Positions 1-7,164 of a DNA stretch of 14,385 nt are shown piece by piece (the stretch's first letter is position 1; each line of letters begins with the position of its first letter). The stretch is from SYIM01 sp039800205. Lineage in GTDB: Bacteria; Pseudomonadota; Gammaproteobacteria; Burkholderiales; Burkholderiaceae_E. Under the pieces are notes generated by a model. It worked only from the letters and a program-made list of their open reading frames with translations. It ran no database searches and had not been told where the DNA came from. Location: contig JBDLRB010000221.1 in NCBI GenBank assembly GCA_039800205.1, positions 1 through 14,385 on the forward strand, read 5' to 3'. The translations under genes were made by a program, and so were the position numbers.

Positions 1-696
1 ACTTTCGAATGACCGGTTCTGATCCAGCATGCGGACCATGCCCTCGACGGGCGAGACATTGCTGCCCTCGAGCATTCCGGTACTGAGCGATGCCGGAACC
101 GGGCCAGCAGCAAAGTCGCCATCGGGTCCGGCGAAGGGCGGCAAAGGCTTGAACAAGCCGTCCTCGCGTCGTCCGAGCTGCACCGCACTCGCGTCCCGCA
201 GCAGGATTCGATCGAGCTGCTGCGCGGGCTGTTCTGGGTTATTCGGATCACGGGCGAATAGGCTTCCGTCCACCAGAATCTCAATATCAAAACCCTGAGG
301 CACATTGATCGGGCCGTTTTGACCGCGAATCGCAACGCCCTCACTGTTCTCCAGCACCCCGGTCGGGCTCACGCGAAGATCGCCCCGACGCGTGAAGGCC
401 AACTCGCCGTTTTTTGCCGTGACACCCATCACCGTACTGCCGTCCATTGCGACATCGAGTTTGCGGGCAGTCACCATCCGGACGCCTGGCTCGAGATTGA
501 TGACATCGCGTTGGACCAGGTTCGGCATGAACCGAGAATCAAAGCCCGGCCCCTGAACCTTGACCGCCCGGATCGCGCTCTCATAACTGCGCTTGAATCC
601 AACCGTCGAGACGTTGGCCAGCTCGTTCGTCAACATCTCCCGCCGCACCCGCTGTTCGGTGACGGATTTCAGAGAGGTAAAGATCAAACGGTCCAT
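1..696 (-). CDS. flgF: Flagellar basal-body rod protein FlgF, 3' end cut by the window edge
   Basis: Proximal-rod subunit of the flagellar axis, exported by the flagellar type III system. The frame is open from an ATG at 694-696 to base 1, giving 232 residues; FlgF is usually about 250, so only the last 15-20 are missing. The N-terminal axial signature is visible (ELANVSTVGFKR, residues 25-36), then LDVAMDGSTVM (79-89) and TRRGDL, which match the LDVAIDG...YTRNG core of rod/hook proteins. The visible end, NRSFES, leads into the conserved C-terminal helix. FlgF is chosen over FlgG because of the gene order, its short D1 insert and the divergent LDVAMDG block. It starts 40 bases after flgE stops, with only a weak GATGAG ribosome site, so it is probably co-transcribed with flgE. 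Confidence 0.93.
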   Translation of the reverse strand, partial: MDRLIFTSLKSVTEQRVRREMLTNELANVSTVGFKRSYESAIRAVKVQGPGFDSRFMPNLVQRDVINLEPGVRMVTARKLDVAMDGSTVMGVTAKNGELAFTRRGDLRVSPTGVLENSEGVAIRGQNGPINVPQGFDIEILVDGSLFARDPNNPEQPAQQLDRILLRDASAVQLGRREDGLFKPLPPFAGPDGDFAAGPVPASLSTGMLEGSNVSPVEGMVRMLDQNRSFES

Positions 697-736
697 ATGG
701 GTCTCATCAAGGTGGGCAGGACTCAGTCAACGTTCA

Positions 737-3700
737 TCAATTTCTGATGTTGATGATCGCTTGAGTCAAAGTGTTGTTGGTTTCAATTGCTTTCGCATTC
801 GCCTGGAAATTTCGCTGTGCCGAGATCAGTTCAATCAGTTCCTGGGTTAGATCCACGTTGGCTCGCTCCCTCGCACCGGCCCGAATCGTTCCGAAGCCAG
901 CGGTGCCGGCCTCGCCCAGCGTGACTGCGCCGGATTGGGACGTTGCCAGGTAGCTGGCTTCACCGACCTGTCGAAGACCCGTCGGTGCTGTGAAGTTAGC
1001 TAGCACAATCTTTGCCAGGTTTTTCTGTGTGCCGTTTGAGTAGTTCGCGCTGACCAGTCCATCATCCCCAATGTCCAGGCCGATCAGGTCGCCTTCAGGA
1101 CGTCCGTTCTGACCCTGAGCCAGCACGGAGAACGGTGTCGAGTACTGGGTAGAGCCGTCGTAACTGATTGAAAATTCAAGCGTTGCGCCGGTATCGCCGA
1201 TCGTTTCCGGCTTGAATCGAATCGGCGTTTTGGGTGAAGTCAGATTACCGGCCGTGTCAAAGGTCAATTCGCCCTTATCCAGAAAGATCGGTGACCACAG
1301 ATTCAGGGCCTCGTCTGGATCAAATCCCGCCGAGCTGACCGTCTCAAGCCCCTCACGGTCCACATAGAGCGCCCTCCCGTCGGGCGACGAAGCCTGCGGC
1401 GGATTCAACCAGCGGCTGGTCGAGCCCCGGGCGCTGACATCGCCTGAGACTCCCCAGACCGCGGCGGAGCTGATCTTCAGGAATGAGTCATCACCGGTGG
1501 TACCCGTCGTGAACGTGAAGAAACTCTGACCGACCGCATTACGCTCGACGTTGACCTTGACCCCGTTGACGGATCGACCCTGGCTATCCTGCAGGCTGTT
1601 GATCCGTCGCTCGAGTTCGGTCCGGAATGAGTCAATCGTGTATTCGGAGCGGACGGGCATCTCGACGAGACCCGTGACGTTGTCGACCGTGACAACGAAC
1701 TTGTTGTTGGTGTCATCCACCGAAAACTTGCCAGCCACATTCAGGCCAATTGGGGACCCCCGAATGATCGCTGGCTGAGACTCGATGCCGCGCAAGGGCG
1801 AGCGTGACGTGTCCACGGAGATGGCGGGCTCGTCCCCCGCGGGAAACCCGAACAACTCCTTGACCAGCGCGCTTCCCTTCGAGATTGAGATACTCGACGT
1901 GTCACCGGTGGAGCCGGATGCGACGGTAAATCGACTGTTGGTATCGTCAAAGCTGACCTTGATTCCAAAGCGCTGATCCTTTGCGGCGAGAATGCTCGCG
2001 CCGTTCGGGGGCACATCCGCGCCGTACAGACCGGTTTCAAGATCCACCTCCGAAATGTTGGCGGAGAGCCCAAGGAGTTCGTTGGTCGCATTGGTTGCTG
2101 CGCTCAGGTAGACCTTCTCCTCAGCCTGGGCCTTGAATGCGAAGCTTCGATTGACCGGGTCGTAGCTCACGTCAAGCGCCTCGAGACGGCTGACATTCGC
2201 CAGTTGAAGTTGACGCAGTTCCGGATCGGTTTGCGCAAGTGCAGCCTGTTGTTTGGCACTGATTTCTCGGTCGATGGCGCTACGAATCTGTGCCTCGGCC
2301 TGCTCAATCGTCATACGGTTGAACGACCCACCTTCGGGGGGATCAATCGCCACGGTAATGAAGTCCGTTGTGGGCACCTGATCCGACGACCCCGCAGCGC
2401 CGACGGCAACCTTGAACAGCCCTGCGCGGCTGGAATCACCTGAAATGTTTCCCGCTAATGCACTGAAATCGAAGTAACGCTCGTCGCCGAACGCCTTGTT
2501 GATCTGATTTGTGATCGCACGCGCGATCTCGATCCCAGTGATCGGGGTGTTGAGGCGATCCGCTGCGAGCATCAGGTCCGTCAGATCGACTTCCTGCTCG
2601 GATCCGTCAACCTTGAGCGACATTTTCAGTCCCCCAATCGACTCGGCGAGAACGACCTCTCCGGAGCTCACCTTGAAGTCACCGTACTTGGGATCCTTGT
2701 TGATGGTCAGAAGCCCCTCAGCGGTGGATGAGACCTGCGGCCCTGCAGCGGCCTGCACGAGCAGATCAGGCCCCTCACGGAGAGACACCTCGTTGAAGCT
2801 CGTCCCAAAGGTCGTTGCGTTGCCCTCGGTATAGCTGACCGCCAGCGCGTAGCGCGACGCATCAAAGGACGCAACGATGTCCGCATCCGCATCAACCAGT
2901 GCCGTGAGATTCGTCATCACGGTGGACCACGTATCTCCAGCCTGAGCCTGATAGTCAAAGTTCTTCGACCCGACCTGGATGCGATAGGTCTCTCCGGTCG
3001 CGGGCGCACCGCCCCGGAACACGCTTCGCAAATCCAGATCCCGGGCGTTCATCTTCTTGGCGATCGCACTCGACACATCGCCCCAGGATTCGCCAGCAGC
3101 CGCGGTATGCACGAAGCTACTGCCCGCGGTACCGAGTTCGAACTTGTAGGAGGTTCCTGCAATCGGGGCTGCAGCGCCGCCCACTGTGGCAAGATCGATT
3201 GCAGGTTTCGGCAGCACCAGGTTACCCGCGGTCAGTCCAGTCTTCCAGTCGTTGACGAGCGTTGATCGAAGGGGCGCCCCATTCGCGGTGGCGGGGGTCG
3301 AGGGCTCGGGATTTTTCAGATCATCAATGTTGTAGAGCTTGGACACACCCCGCGAAATGTCCTGCGGCGGAATCTGACTCTCCGGACGGATCTCACCATA
3401 CTTGTTGACGAAGACACGCTCGCCACTATTGTCAGTGGCCTGAATCAGGTACTCGCCCAGCTTGTTCTCGCCGATATAGACATGCGTTTGCCATTTATTG
3501 CTGGGGTCCTCGGGGGATGCGACCTGCGTTTTCACGTAGTACACCGTCGCGAGATAACTGTTGCCGCCGGAGTCGAAAACCGTCACGGCCGTCGTGAGGT
3601 TGTAGGTAGAAGGATCGAGGGGGTCGAAGGGCTCTGTGATCCGGGGACTGTCCGCGGGAAGATTCAGACTGAGGTCGACCTCGGTCGTCTCGAGGGCCTC

Positions 3701-4153
3701 ACCGGTGGTTGCGCGCGGAATGTACAGCTTACGCAGATTCTCGAGATCGGCCTTGCCGCTCGAATCGACCGTCGCCGCCATCAGCGCCTGGCCTGCGGTA
3801 TTGACCACGGCAAACGTATCGTCGAGCACGAACGTTCCGTTACGGGTATAGATATCCTGCAAGCCATCGGCTGACTTCAGCGGGAAGAAGCCATCCCCGG
3901 TAATTGCGACATCCAGGGAGTTGGCAGAGAACTGGACGTTACCCTGGCTGAACTCCTGTGTGACGGACTTCAGCGCAACGCCCTGTCCGATCACCGAGGA
4001 GGCCTTCTGCAGCGGCGAAGTCGCGAAAATGTCGCCGAAATCTGCGCGCGAGCGCTTGAACCCGGTGGTACCGACGTTCGCAATGTTGTTACTGGTCACA
4101 CTCAGCTGGGCCGTCGCCGCGTTGAGACCGGTCAGGGAGGTGTAGAAGGACAT
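737..4153 (-). CDS. flgE: Giant flagellar hook protein FlgE (1138 aa)
   Basis: Subunit of the flagellar hook (universal joint). The N-terminus (MSFYTSLTGLNAATAQLSV), NNIANVGTTGFKRSRADF (23-40) and SLDVAITGDGFF (79-90) are textbook FlgE. The C-terminus (ELIELISAQRNFQANAKAIE, 1105-1124) is the conserved D0 helix. Typical FlgE is about 400-450 residues, so residues of roughly 250-950 are extra surface-domain sequence. The insert contains two similar modules (about 333-440) and several segments of the form V-x-F-D-x-x-N-x-x-F-x-V (near 660, 729, 806 and 862) that resemble the flagellin-hook IN motif. I found no cysteine in the whole protein, as is common for axial proteins. A good AGGAG ribosome site lies at 4162-4166, 8 bases before the ATG. 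The frame is uninterrupted, so the size is not a fusion artefact visible here. Confidence 0.96.
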   Translation of the reverse strand: MSFYTSLTGLNAATAQLSVTSNNIANVGTTGFKRSRADFGDIFATSPLQKASSVIGQGVALKSVTQEFSQGNVQFSANSLDVAITGDGFFPLKSADGLQDIYTRNGTFVLDDTFAVVNTAGQALMAATVDSSGKADLENLRKLYIPRATTGEALETTEVDLSLNLPADSPRITEPFDPLDPSTYNLTTAVTVFDSGGNSYLATVYYVKTQVASPEDPSNKWQTHVYIGENKLGEYLIQATDNSGERVFVNKYGEIRPESQIPPQDISRGVSKLYNIDDLKNPEPSTPATANGAPLRSTLVNDWKTGLTAGNLVLPKPAIDLATVGGAAAPIAGTSYKFELGTAGSSFVHTAAAGESWGDVSSAIAKKMNARDLDLRSVFRGGAPATGETYRIQVGSKNFDYQAQAGDTWSTVMTNLTALVDADADIVASFDASRYALAVSYTEGNATTFGTSFNEVSLREGPDLLVQAAAGPQVSSTAEGLLTINKDPKYGDFKVSSGEVVLAESIGGLKMSLKVDGSEQEVDLTDLMLAADRLNTPITGIEIARAITNQINKAFGDERYFDFSALAGNISGDSSRAGLFKVAVGAAGSSDQVPTTDFITVAIDPPEGGSFNRMTIEQAEAQIRSAIDREISAKQQAALAQTDPELRQLQLANVSRLEALDVSYDPVNRSFAFKAQAEEKVYLSAATNATNELLGLSANISEVDLETGLYGADVPPNGASILAAKDQRFGIKVSFDDTNSRFTVASGSTGDTSSISISKGSALVKELFGFPAGDEPAISVDTSRSPLRGIESQPAIIRGSPIGLNVAGKFSVDDTNNKFVVTVDNVTGLVEMPVRSEYTIDSFRTELERRINSLQDSQGRSVNGVKVNVERNAVGQSFFTFTTGTTGDDSFLKISSAAVWGVSGDVSARGSTSRWLNPPQASSPDGRALYVDREGLETVSSAGFDPDEALNLWSPIFLDKGELTFDTAGNLTSPKTPIRFKPETIGDTGATLEFSISYDGSTQYSTPFSVLAQGQNGRPEGDLIGLDIGDDGLVSANYSNGTQKNLAKIVLANFTAPTGLRQVGEASYLATSQSGAVTLGEAGTAGFGTIRAGARERANVDLTQELIELISAQRNFQANAKAIETNNTLTQAIINIRN
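2834..3157 (-). repeat. Internal duplicated module within FlgE
   Basis: Two consecutive units about 54 residues apart in the FlgE insert share the pattern G-x-x-Y-[KR]-[FI]-x-[LV]-G ... F-x-[HY]-x-A-x-A-G-[ED]-[ST]-W-x-x-V. Unit 1 begins GTSYKFELG near residue 333 and unit 2 begins GETYRIQVG near residue 387. They were aligned by eye at the protein level; the DNA copies are clearly diverged, so this is an old duplication. They are probably small beta-rich surface domains, which is an inference. Confidence 0.65.
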
Positions 4154-4208
4154 GGTTCAGACTCCTGGGATTTCTTTCAAATTGGGTACGGGGTCGATCG
4201 GTGCTCGA

Positions 4209-4904
4209 TCAGGCATCGACTTTCTTGATTTCTGCGAGCGGCACCGAACCGCCCCCTTCAACCTCGACGACCAGATCACCCGTGGCCGAACTGAAGGACA
4301 CGCCCTTCACCGTTGCCGGCGTGCTGATCGGGACCTGGGTGACGGTTCCAAAGCTGTTTACCGTGGCCATGACCTTGTACTGTCCGGGAGGCATTCGCTC
4401 GCCACTCATGTTGTAGCCGTCCCACTTGACCGTGACATCGCCCGGCATCTGTCGCCCAAGGGTCTGCGTGAAGACCTTGCGGCCCAGCTTGTCGTACACA
4501 TCAAGCTGAACCTTGTCGGCTCCGTTCGGGACCCCAATGTTGCCGCTGATGCTCGAGTTTTCCTGAAGCTGCGCGAGCCCATTGGGAGCGGCCACTTTCT
4601 TGCCGATCAACCCGGTCCCAGCCAGTAGACGCTCGGACTTCTGGGCGGTCGCCATGGATTGCAGGGAATCCGCCATCTTGGTGGTCGCCTCAAGCTGGGA
4701 GAACTGAGCCAACTGCGCAACAAACGCCTCGTTCTTTACCGGGTCAAGCGGGTCCTGATTCTGAAGTTGGGCAGTAAACAGGGTAAGGAACGCCTGCTGC
4801 CCCATCTGCTCAGCCTGCCCAGCCGTCGCTGATGCCTTTTTGAGCTCCGAGTATTTGGGAAGCGTCGACACGAAATTTCCAGCGCCTGTGACACTAGAGG
4901 CCAT
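4209..4904 (-). CDS. flgD: Flagellar hook-capping scaffold protein FlgD
   Basis: Cap that sits at the tip of the growing hook and helps FlgE polymerise; it is absent from the finished organelle. The 231-residue length is typical. The family hallmark FLTLFTAQLQNQDPLDP (39-55) followed by FVAQLAQFSQLE (61-72) is fully present. Residues of about 100-200 form the beta domain, with LDVYDKLGRKVFTQTLG and the VKWDGYNMSGERMPPGQY turn typical of the FlgD Ig/FnIII-like region. The ribosome site AGGAG at 4911-4915 lies 6 bases before the ATG. The gene begins 14 bases after flgC stops and is followed by flgE after 55 bases. Confidence 0.97.
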   Translation of the reverse strand: MASSVTGAGNFVSTLPKYSELKKASATAGQAEQMGQQAFLTLFTAQLQNQDPLDPVKNEAFVAQLAQFSQLEATTKMADSLQSMATAQKSERLLAGTGLIGKKVAAPNGLAQLQENSSISGNIGVPNGADKVQLDVYDKLGRKVFTQTLGRQMPGDVTVKWDGYNMSGERMPPGQYKVMATVNSFGTVTQVPISTPATVKGVSFSSATGDLVVEVEGGGSVPLAEIKKVDA

Positions 4905-4918
4905 TGCGATCTCCTTAC

Positions 4919-5341
4919 TCAGGCCTTGATGACTTCGAGGGTGCGCATCATCAACTCACGCGCGGTGTTCACAACTTCGACGTTGTTTTGATAGGCGCGC
5001 GCGGCGGCCATCATGTCCACCATTTCCATCACCTCGCTCACATTGGAGCCGTAGACATACCCCTCCTTGTCGGCGAGCGGATTGCCCGGCATGTAGACCT
5101 TGCGAGTCGGTGTCGGATCGTCGACGATCCGATCGACCTTCACCCCGCCCACATGGGGGGCACCGGCATTGGTCGATTCCTTGTCGACCAATGCCTTGAA
5201 CACCAGCCGCTTGGCACGAAATGCCTCTTGCTCAGTGCCTGCGACGGTTCCCGCGTTTGCGAGGTTGGAGGCCGTTGCGTTCATCCTGACCAGCTGCGCG
5301 TTAAGCGCAGTCCCCGCAATGCCGAAAATGTTCTCGATCAT
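4919..5341 (-). CDS. flgC: Flagellar basal-body rod protein FlgC
   Basis: Proximal-rod subunit, 140 residues, the usual size. N-terminal ASNLANAGTVAGTEQEAFRA (24-43) and the C-terminal block SNVSEVMEMVDMMAAARAYQ (99-118), then NNVEVVNTARELMM (119-132), are the FlgC signatures; MPGNPLADKEGYVYGSNV is also diagnostic. The ATG lies 3 bases from the flgB stop codon, and the GGGGAG ribosome site overlaps the end of flgB, so translation is probably coupled to flgB. Confidence 0.97.
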   Translation of the reverse strand: MIENIFGIAGTALNAQLVRMNATASNLANAGTVAGTEQEAFRAKRLVFKALVDKESTNAGAPHVGGVKVDRIVDDPTPTRKVYMPGNPLADKEGYVYGSNVSEVMEMVDMMAAARAYQNNVEVVNTARELMMRTLEVIKA

Positions 5342-5344
5342 CGA

Positions 5345-5728
5345 TTACTCCCCTCGCAATGCCTTGCGGATTCCGCTCACACGGTTTTCGAGGAATGAAA
5401 GCGTGGCCTGATAGTCGCCCCCGGCTTTGCCATAACGGGCCTGCTCAACGGTCAATTCCACCGTGTTGCCGTCGGCTGAGGCGTTGAATGGGGTCCTGTA
5501 GAACACGCCATCTGCATTGGGCAGCGCGCCAATCCTGAAGTGTTCGGAATGGGTCGCCTGCATCGGCGCGGATCGCTGTGCATCGAGCACCTTCGCAAAA
5601 TCGAGGTCTTTGGCCTTGAAGTGCGGGGTATCTGCGTTCGCAATGTTTTCCGAGATCATCTGCATGCGCTTGTTCCTCAAAGGAAGCGCATGCTCGTGAA
5701 TCCCAAATGCGTTCTCAAACAAGTTCAT
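5345..5728 (-). CDS. flgB: Flagellar basal-body rod protein FlgB
   Basis: Proximal-rod subunit and first gene of the rod/hook operon. The 127-residue product carries the FlgB motif SENIANADTPHFKAKDLDFA (26-45) and ends with LSFLENRVSGIRKALRG, the conserved C-terminal helix. I chose the ATG at 5726-5728 rather than the upstream in-frame ATG at 5752. A GGAGAG ribosome site lies 4-9 bases before it, the upstream ATG has none, and FlgB proteins normally begin only a few residues before the first helix (here MNLFENAFGIHEHAL). It lies 60 bases downstream of the predicted transcription start of a strong sigma-54 promoter. Confidence 0.95.
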   Translation of the reverse strand: MNLFENAFGIHEHALPLRNKRMQMISENIANADTPHFKAKDLDFAKVLDAQRSAPMQATHSEHFRIGALPNADGVFYRTPFNASADGNTVELTVEQARYGKAGGDYQATLSFLENRVSGIRKALRGE

Positions 5729-5732
5729 GATT

Positions 5733-5738
5733 CTCTCC
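5733..5738 (-). promoter_or_regulatory. Ribosome binding site deciding the flgB start
   Basis: The minus strand reads GGAGAG, then four bases, then ATG at 5728. This favours the 127-residue FlgB over an 8-residue longer form whose ATG (5752) has no purine-rich leader. Confidence 0.7.
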
Positions 5739-5798
5739 AGGCCCGAGGCCATTTGCTGACCAATCGCCGACAGCGATCCGCAGCTTCAAGACGAAACA

Positions 5799-5814
5799 AG
5801 CAAGCGACGTGCCA
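5799..5814 (-). promoter_or_regulatory. Sigma-54 promoter of the flgBCDEF operon
   Basis: The minus strand reads TGGCACGTCGCTTGCT, which matches the sigma-54 consensus TGGCACGNNNNTTGCW at every fixed position, with the required GG-N10-GC spacing. The -12 cytosine is at 5800, which puts transcription start near 5788 and gives a leader of about 60 bases before flgB. In Pseudomonas and Vibrio the equivalent operon is sigma-54 dependent and driven by NtrC-type flagellar activators; a FleQ-type activator is encoded at the right end of this window. I did not find a clear activator-binding palindrome upstream. Confidence 0.93.
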
Positions 5815-5909
5815 TACGACCGATACTCATCAAGGCCACTCAAGATGACCAACGTCCAACCCATCCCAACGACTCCAGACGCTTGCGGATTCGGGGCGAC
5901 CCAATCTGG

Positions 5910-7049
5910 TCAGCCGGGTCGGCGATTCGGCCCGAGCCCGGGGTTGCCGGCAAGCGGCAAATTCTTGCCGGGTGAATTGCCGGTCTGAACGGGATCTGGG
6001 GTGGACGCGCGCCCGACCAACATGTGTCGAGCATGGGCAATCAGGCCGTTCAGGATGGACGTTCGGGTAATGGGCTGACTTCGATCGCGGTTCTCATGAA
6101 GCATCCGCGCCTGTGTTCCCGGAATGGGCAATGGGGCGGCAGACGAGCGCTCGCGCACGGCCGCGGGGGTGAGTACGGTCAAATATAGATCGACCAACCC
6201 AACCTGCGGCAGACGCTGCAGGCCGTTATGCTCGAAGTAGCGATCAACCAGATCGAGTTGCTCGAGGACCGGTCGCTCGGCAATACGATCCGCGCCGTCC
6301 GCCATCCCAACCGCTGCAGCCCCGGCCGCCGGCCCGCCGCAAAACTGAATGATTCCAAAGCATCGGCCATTACTTGCGCGAGGATTCAGCCCGTCACTTT
6401 CCATCAAGGCAATCGTCGCAAAGTCGTCCGGTGAGAAGCGATACTTGTTGGCGAGACCGACGATTCGATCGTGAACCGCAGCGCGCTCGCCGCGCCCGAG
6501 GTAGCCATTCTGGACCGCACGGTCCAGTGTCTTTTCGAGCACAGGATGTTTGGACATCGACCTTGCGAAAGGGGTCGTCGCCGAGAGGGGCTCGGGCACC
6601 CGGTTCGCCCCTGCGGCCCCCACATCACTTCGGTTCGGGCTGATCTGCGGACCAAACCGGGACGGAGATTGCAGGGTATCGAGTGCTTTGAGGTCCAAGC
6701 GCTCGCCCGCGTAGATTCGATCTGGATTGGCGATGCCGTTCGTTCGTGCGAGGGCTTGAACCGCGTCTGCGACATCGGTTGCGGTGTGGGGTCGACCCAA
6801 AGCCTTCAAGCCATTCAACGCGATCTGGCTGAGGGTATCGCCGCGTTGAATGACGTATGGGCGCGCGCCCGCCTGCGCGCTGACTGAGCCGGGCGCGACC
6901 GCACCCGCACCTGCATTGGAAACGACGGTCGAGAACCGCTCAGGCGAAGTCGCCCGAGGCACAGTTGACGACGGACCGCCGGTCCGTTGTGGCGGATGTC
7001 TGCTGATCACGCCCTCAAGGGGCCTCTTCGAGAGTCGGGCAGGTTCCAT
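5910..7049 (-). CDS. LysM plus lysozyme/transglycosylase-fold protein without Sec signal, flagellum-associated
   Basis: Probable peptidoglycan-cutting enzyme. With the ATG at 7047-7049 it has 379 residues. Residues 64-123 form a LysM domain (YVIQRGDTLSQIA ... IYAGERLDL), a peptidoglycan-binding module. Residues of about 165-350 look like a lysozyme/lytic-transglycosylase fold: ALMESDGLNPRAS puts the likely catalytic glutamate at 217, followed by FGIIQF (231-236), EQLDLVDRYF (263-272) and LVDLYLTVLTPAAV. Two cysteines only, C230 and C237, flank the active-site strand. No signal peptide or membrane helix is visible, unlike ordinary lytic transglycosylases. It sits between the flgB operon and flgA with its own sigma-54-like promoter, which suggests rod-penetration work like that of the FlgJ muramidase domain (inference). 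The start is uncertain: there is no clear ribosome site, a GTG at 7010 is an alternative, and the frame stays open upstream to 7328, over flgA. Confidence 0.8.
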   Translation of the reverse strand: MEPARLSKRPLEGVISRHPPQRTGGPSSTVPRATSPERFSTVVSNAGAGAVAPGSVSAQAGARPYVIQRGDTLSQIALNGLKALGRPHTATDVADAVQALARTNGIANPDRIYAGERLDLKALDTLQSPSRFGPQISPNRSDVGAAGANRVPEPLSATTPFARSMSKHPVLEKTLDRAVQNGYLGRGERAAVHDRIVGLANKYRFSPDDFATIALMESDGLNPRASNGRCFGIIQFCGGPAAGAAAVGMADGADRIAERPVLEQLDLVDRYFEHNGLQRLPQVGLVDLYLTVLTPAAVRERSSAAPLPIPGTQARMLHENRDRSQPITRTSILNGLIAHARHMLVGRASTPDPVQTGNSPGKNLPLAGNPGLGPNRRPG

Positions 7050-7068
7050 TGCATTGAGCCGTTTGAAC

Positions 7069-7084
7069 TGGCCCAGTTTATGCA
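7069..7084 (+). promoter_or_regulatory. Possible sigma-54 promoter for flgA
   Basis: The plus strand reads TGGCCCAGTTTATGCA: correct GG-N10-GC spacing, with three departures from the extended consensus (C for A at position 5, A for G at 7, A for T at 12). Predicted start is near 7095, about 70 bases before the flgA ATG. It is weaker than the opposing site it overlaps. Its -12 half may match only because TGCA is palindromic. flgA is sigma-54/FleQ-dependent in Pseudomonas, which makes the site plausible. Confidence 0.5.
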
Positions 7085-7096
7085 AGCACCGTGCCC
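7081..7096 (-). promoter_or_regulatory. Sigma-54 promoter of the LysM-lysozyme gene
   Basis: The minus strand reads GGGCACGGTGCTTGCA, identical to the consensus TGGCACGNNNNTTGCW except for the first base, with GG-N10-GC spacing. The -12 cytosine at 7082 predicts a start near 7070, only about 21 bases before the ATG at 7049. It shares the TGCA at 7081-7084 with the weaker plus-strand site, so the two promoters face each other. Confidence 0.82.
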
Positions 7097-7164
7097 ACCG
7101 GGGAATGCGTCGAAATGCCGACAACTGCCCAGTCCGAAAACCGATTCGCCTGATGGAGCCCGCA

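Noticed and set aside
319..747. Plus-strand open frame of 142 codons
   Set aside because: It lies opposite the well-conserved flgF coding frame and the flgE stop and has no family signature.
3482..3874. Plus-strand open frame of 130 codons
   Set aside because: It is antisense to conserved FlgE sequence, with no ribosome site or domain.
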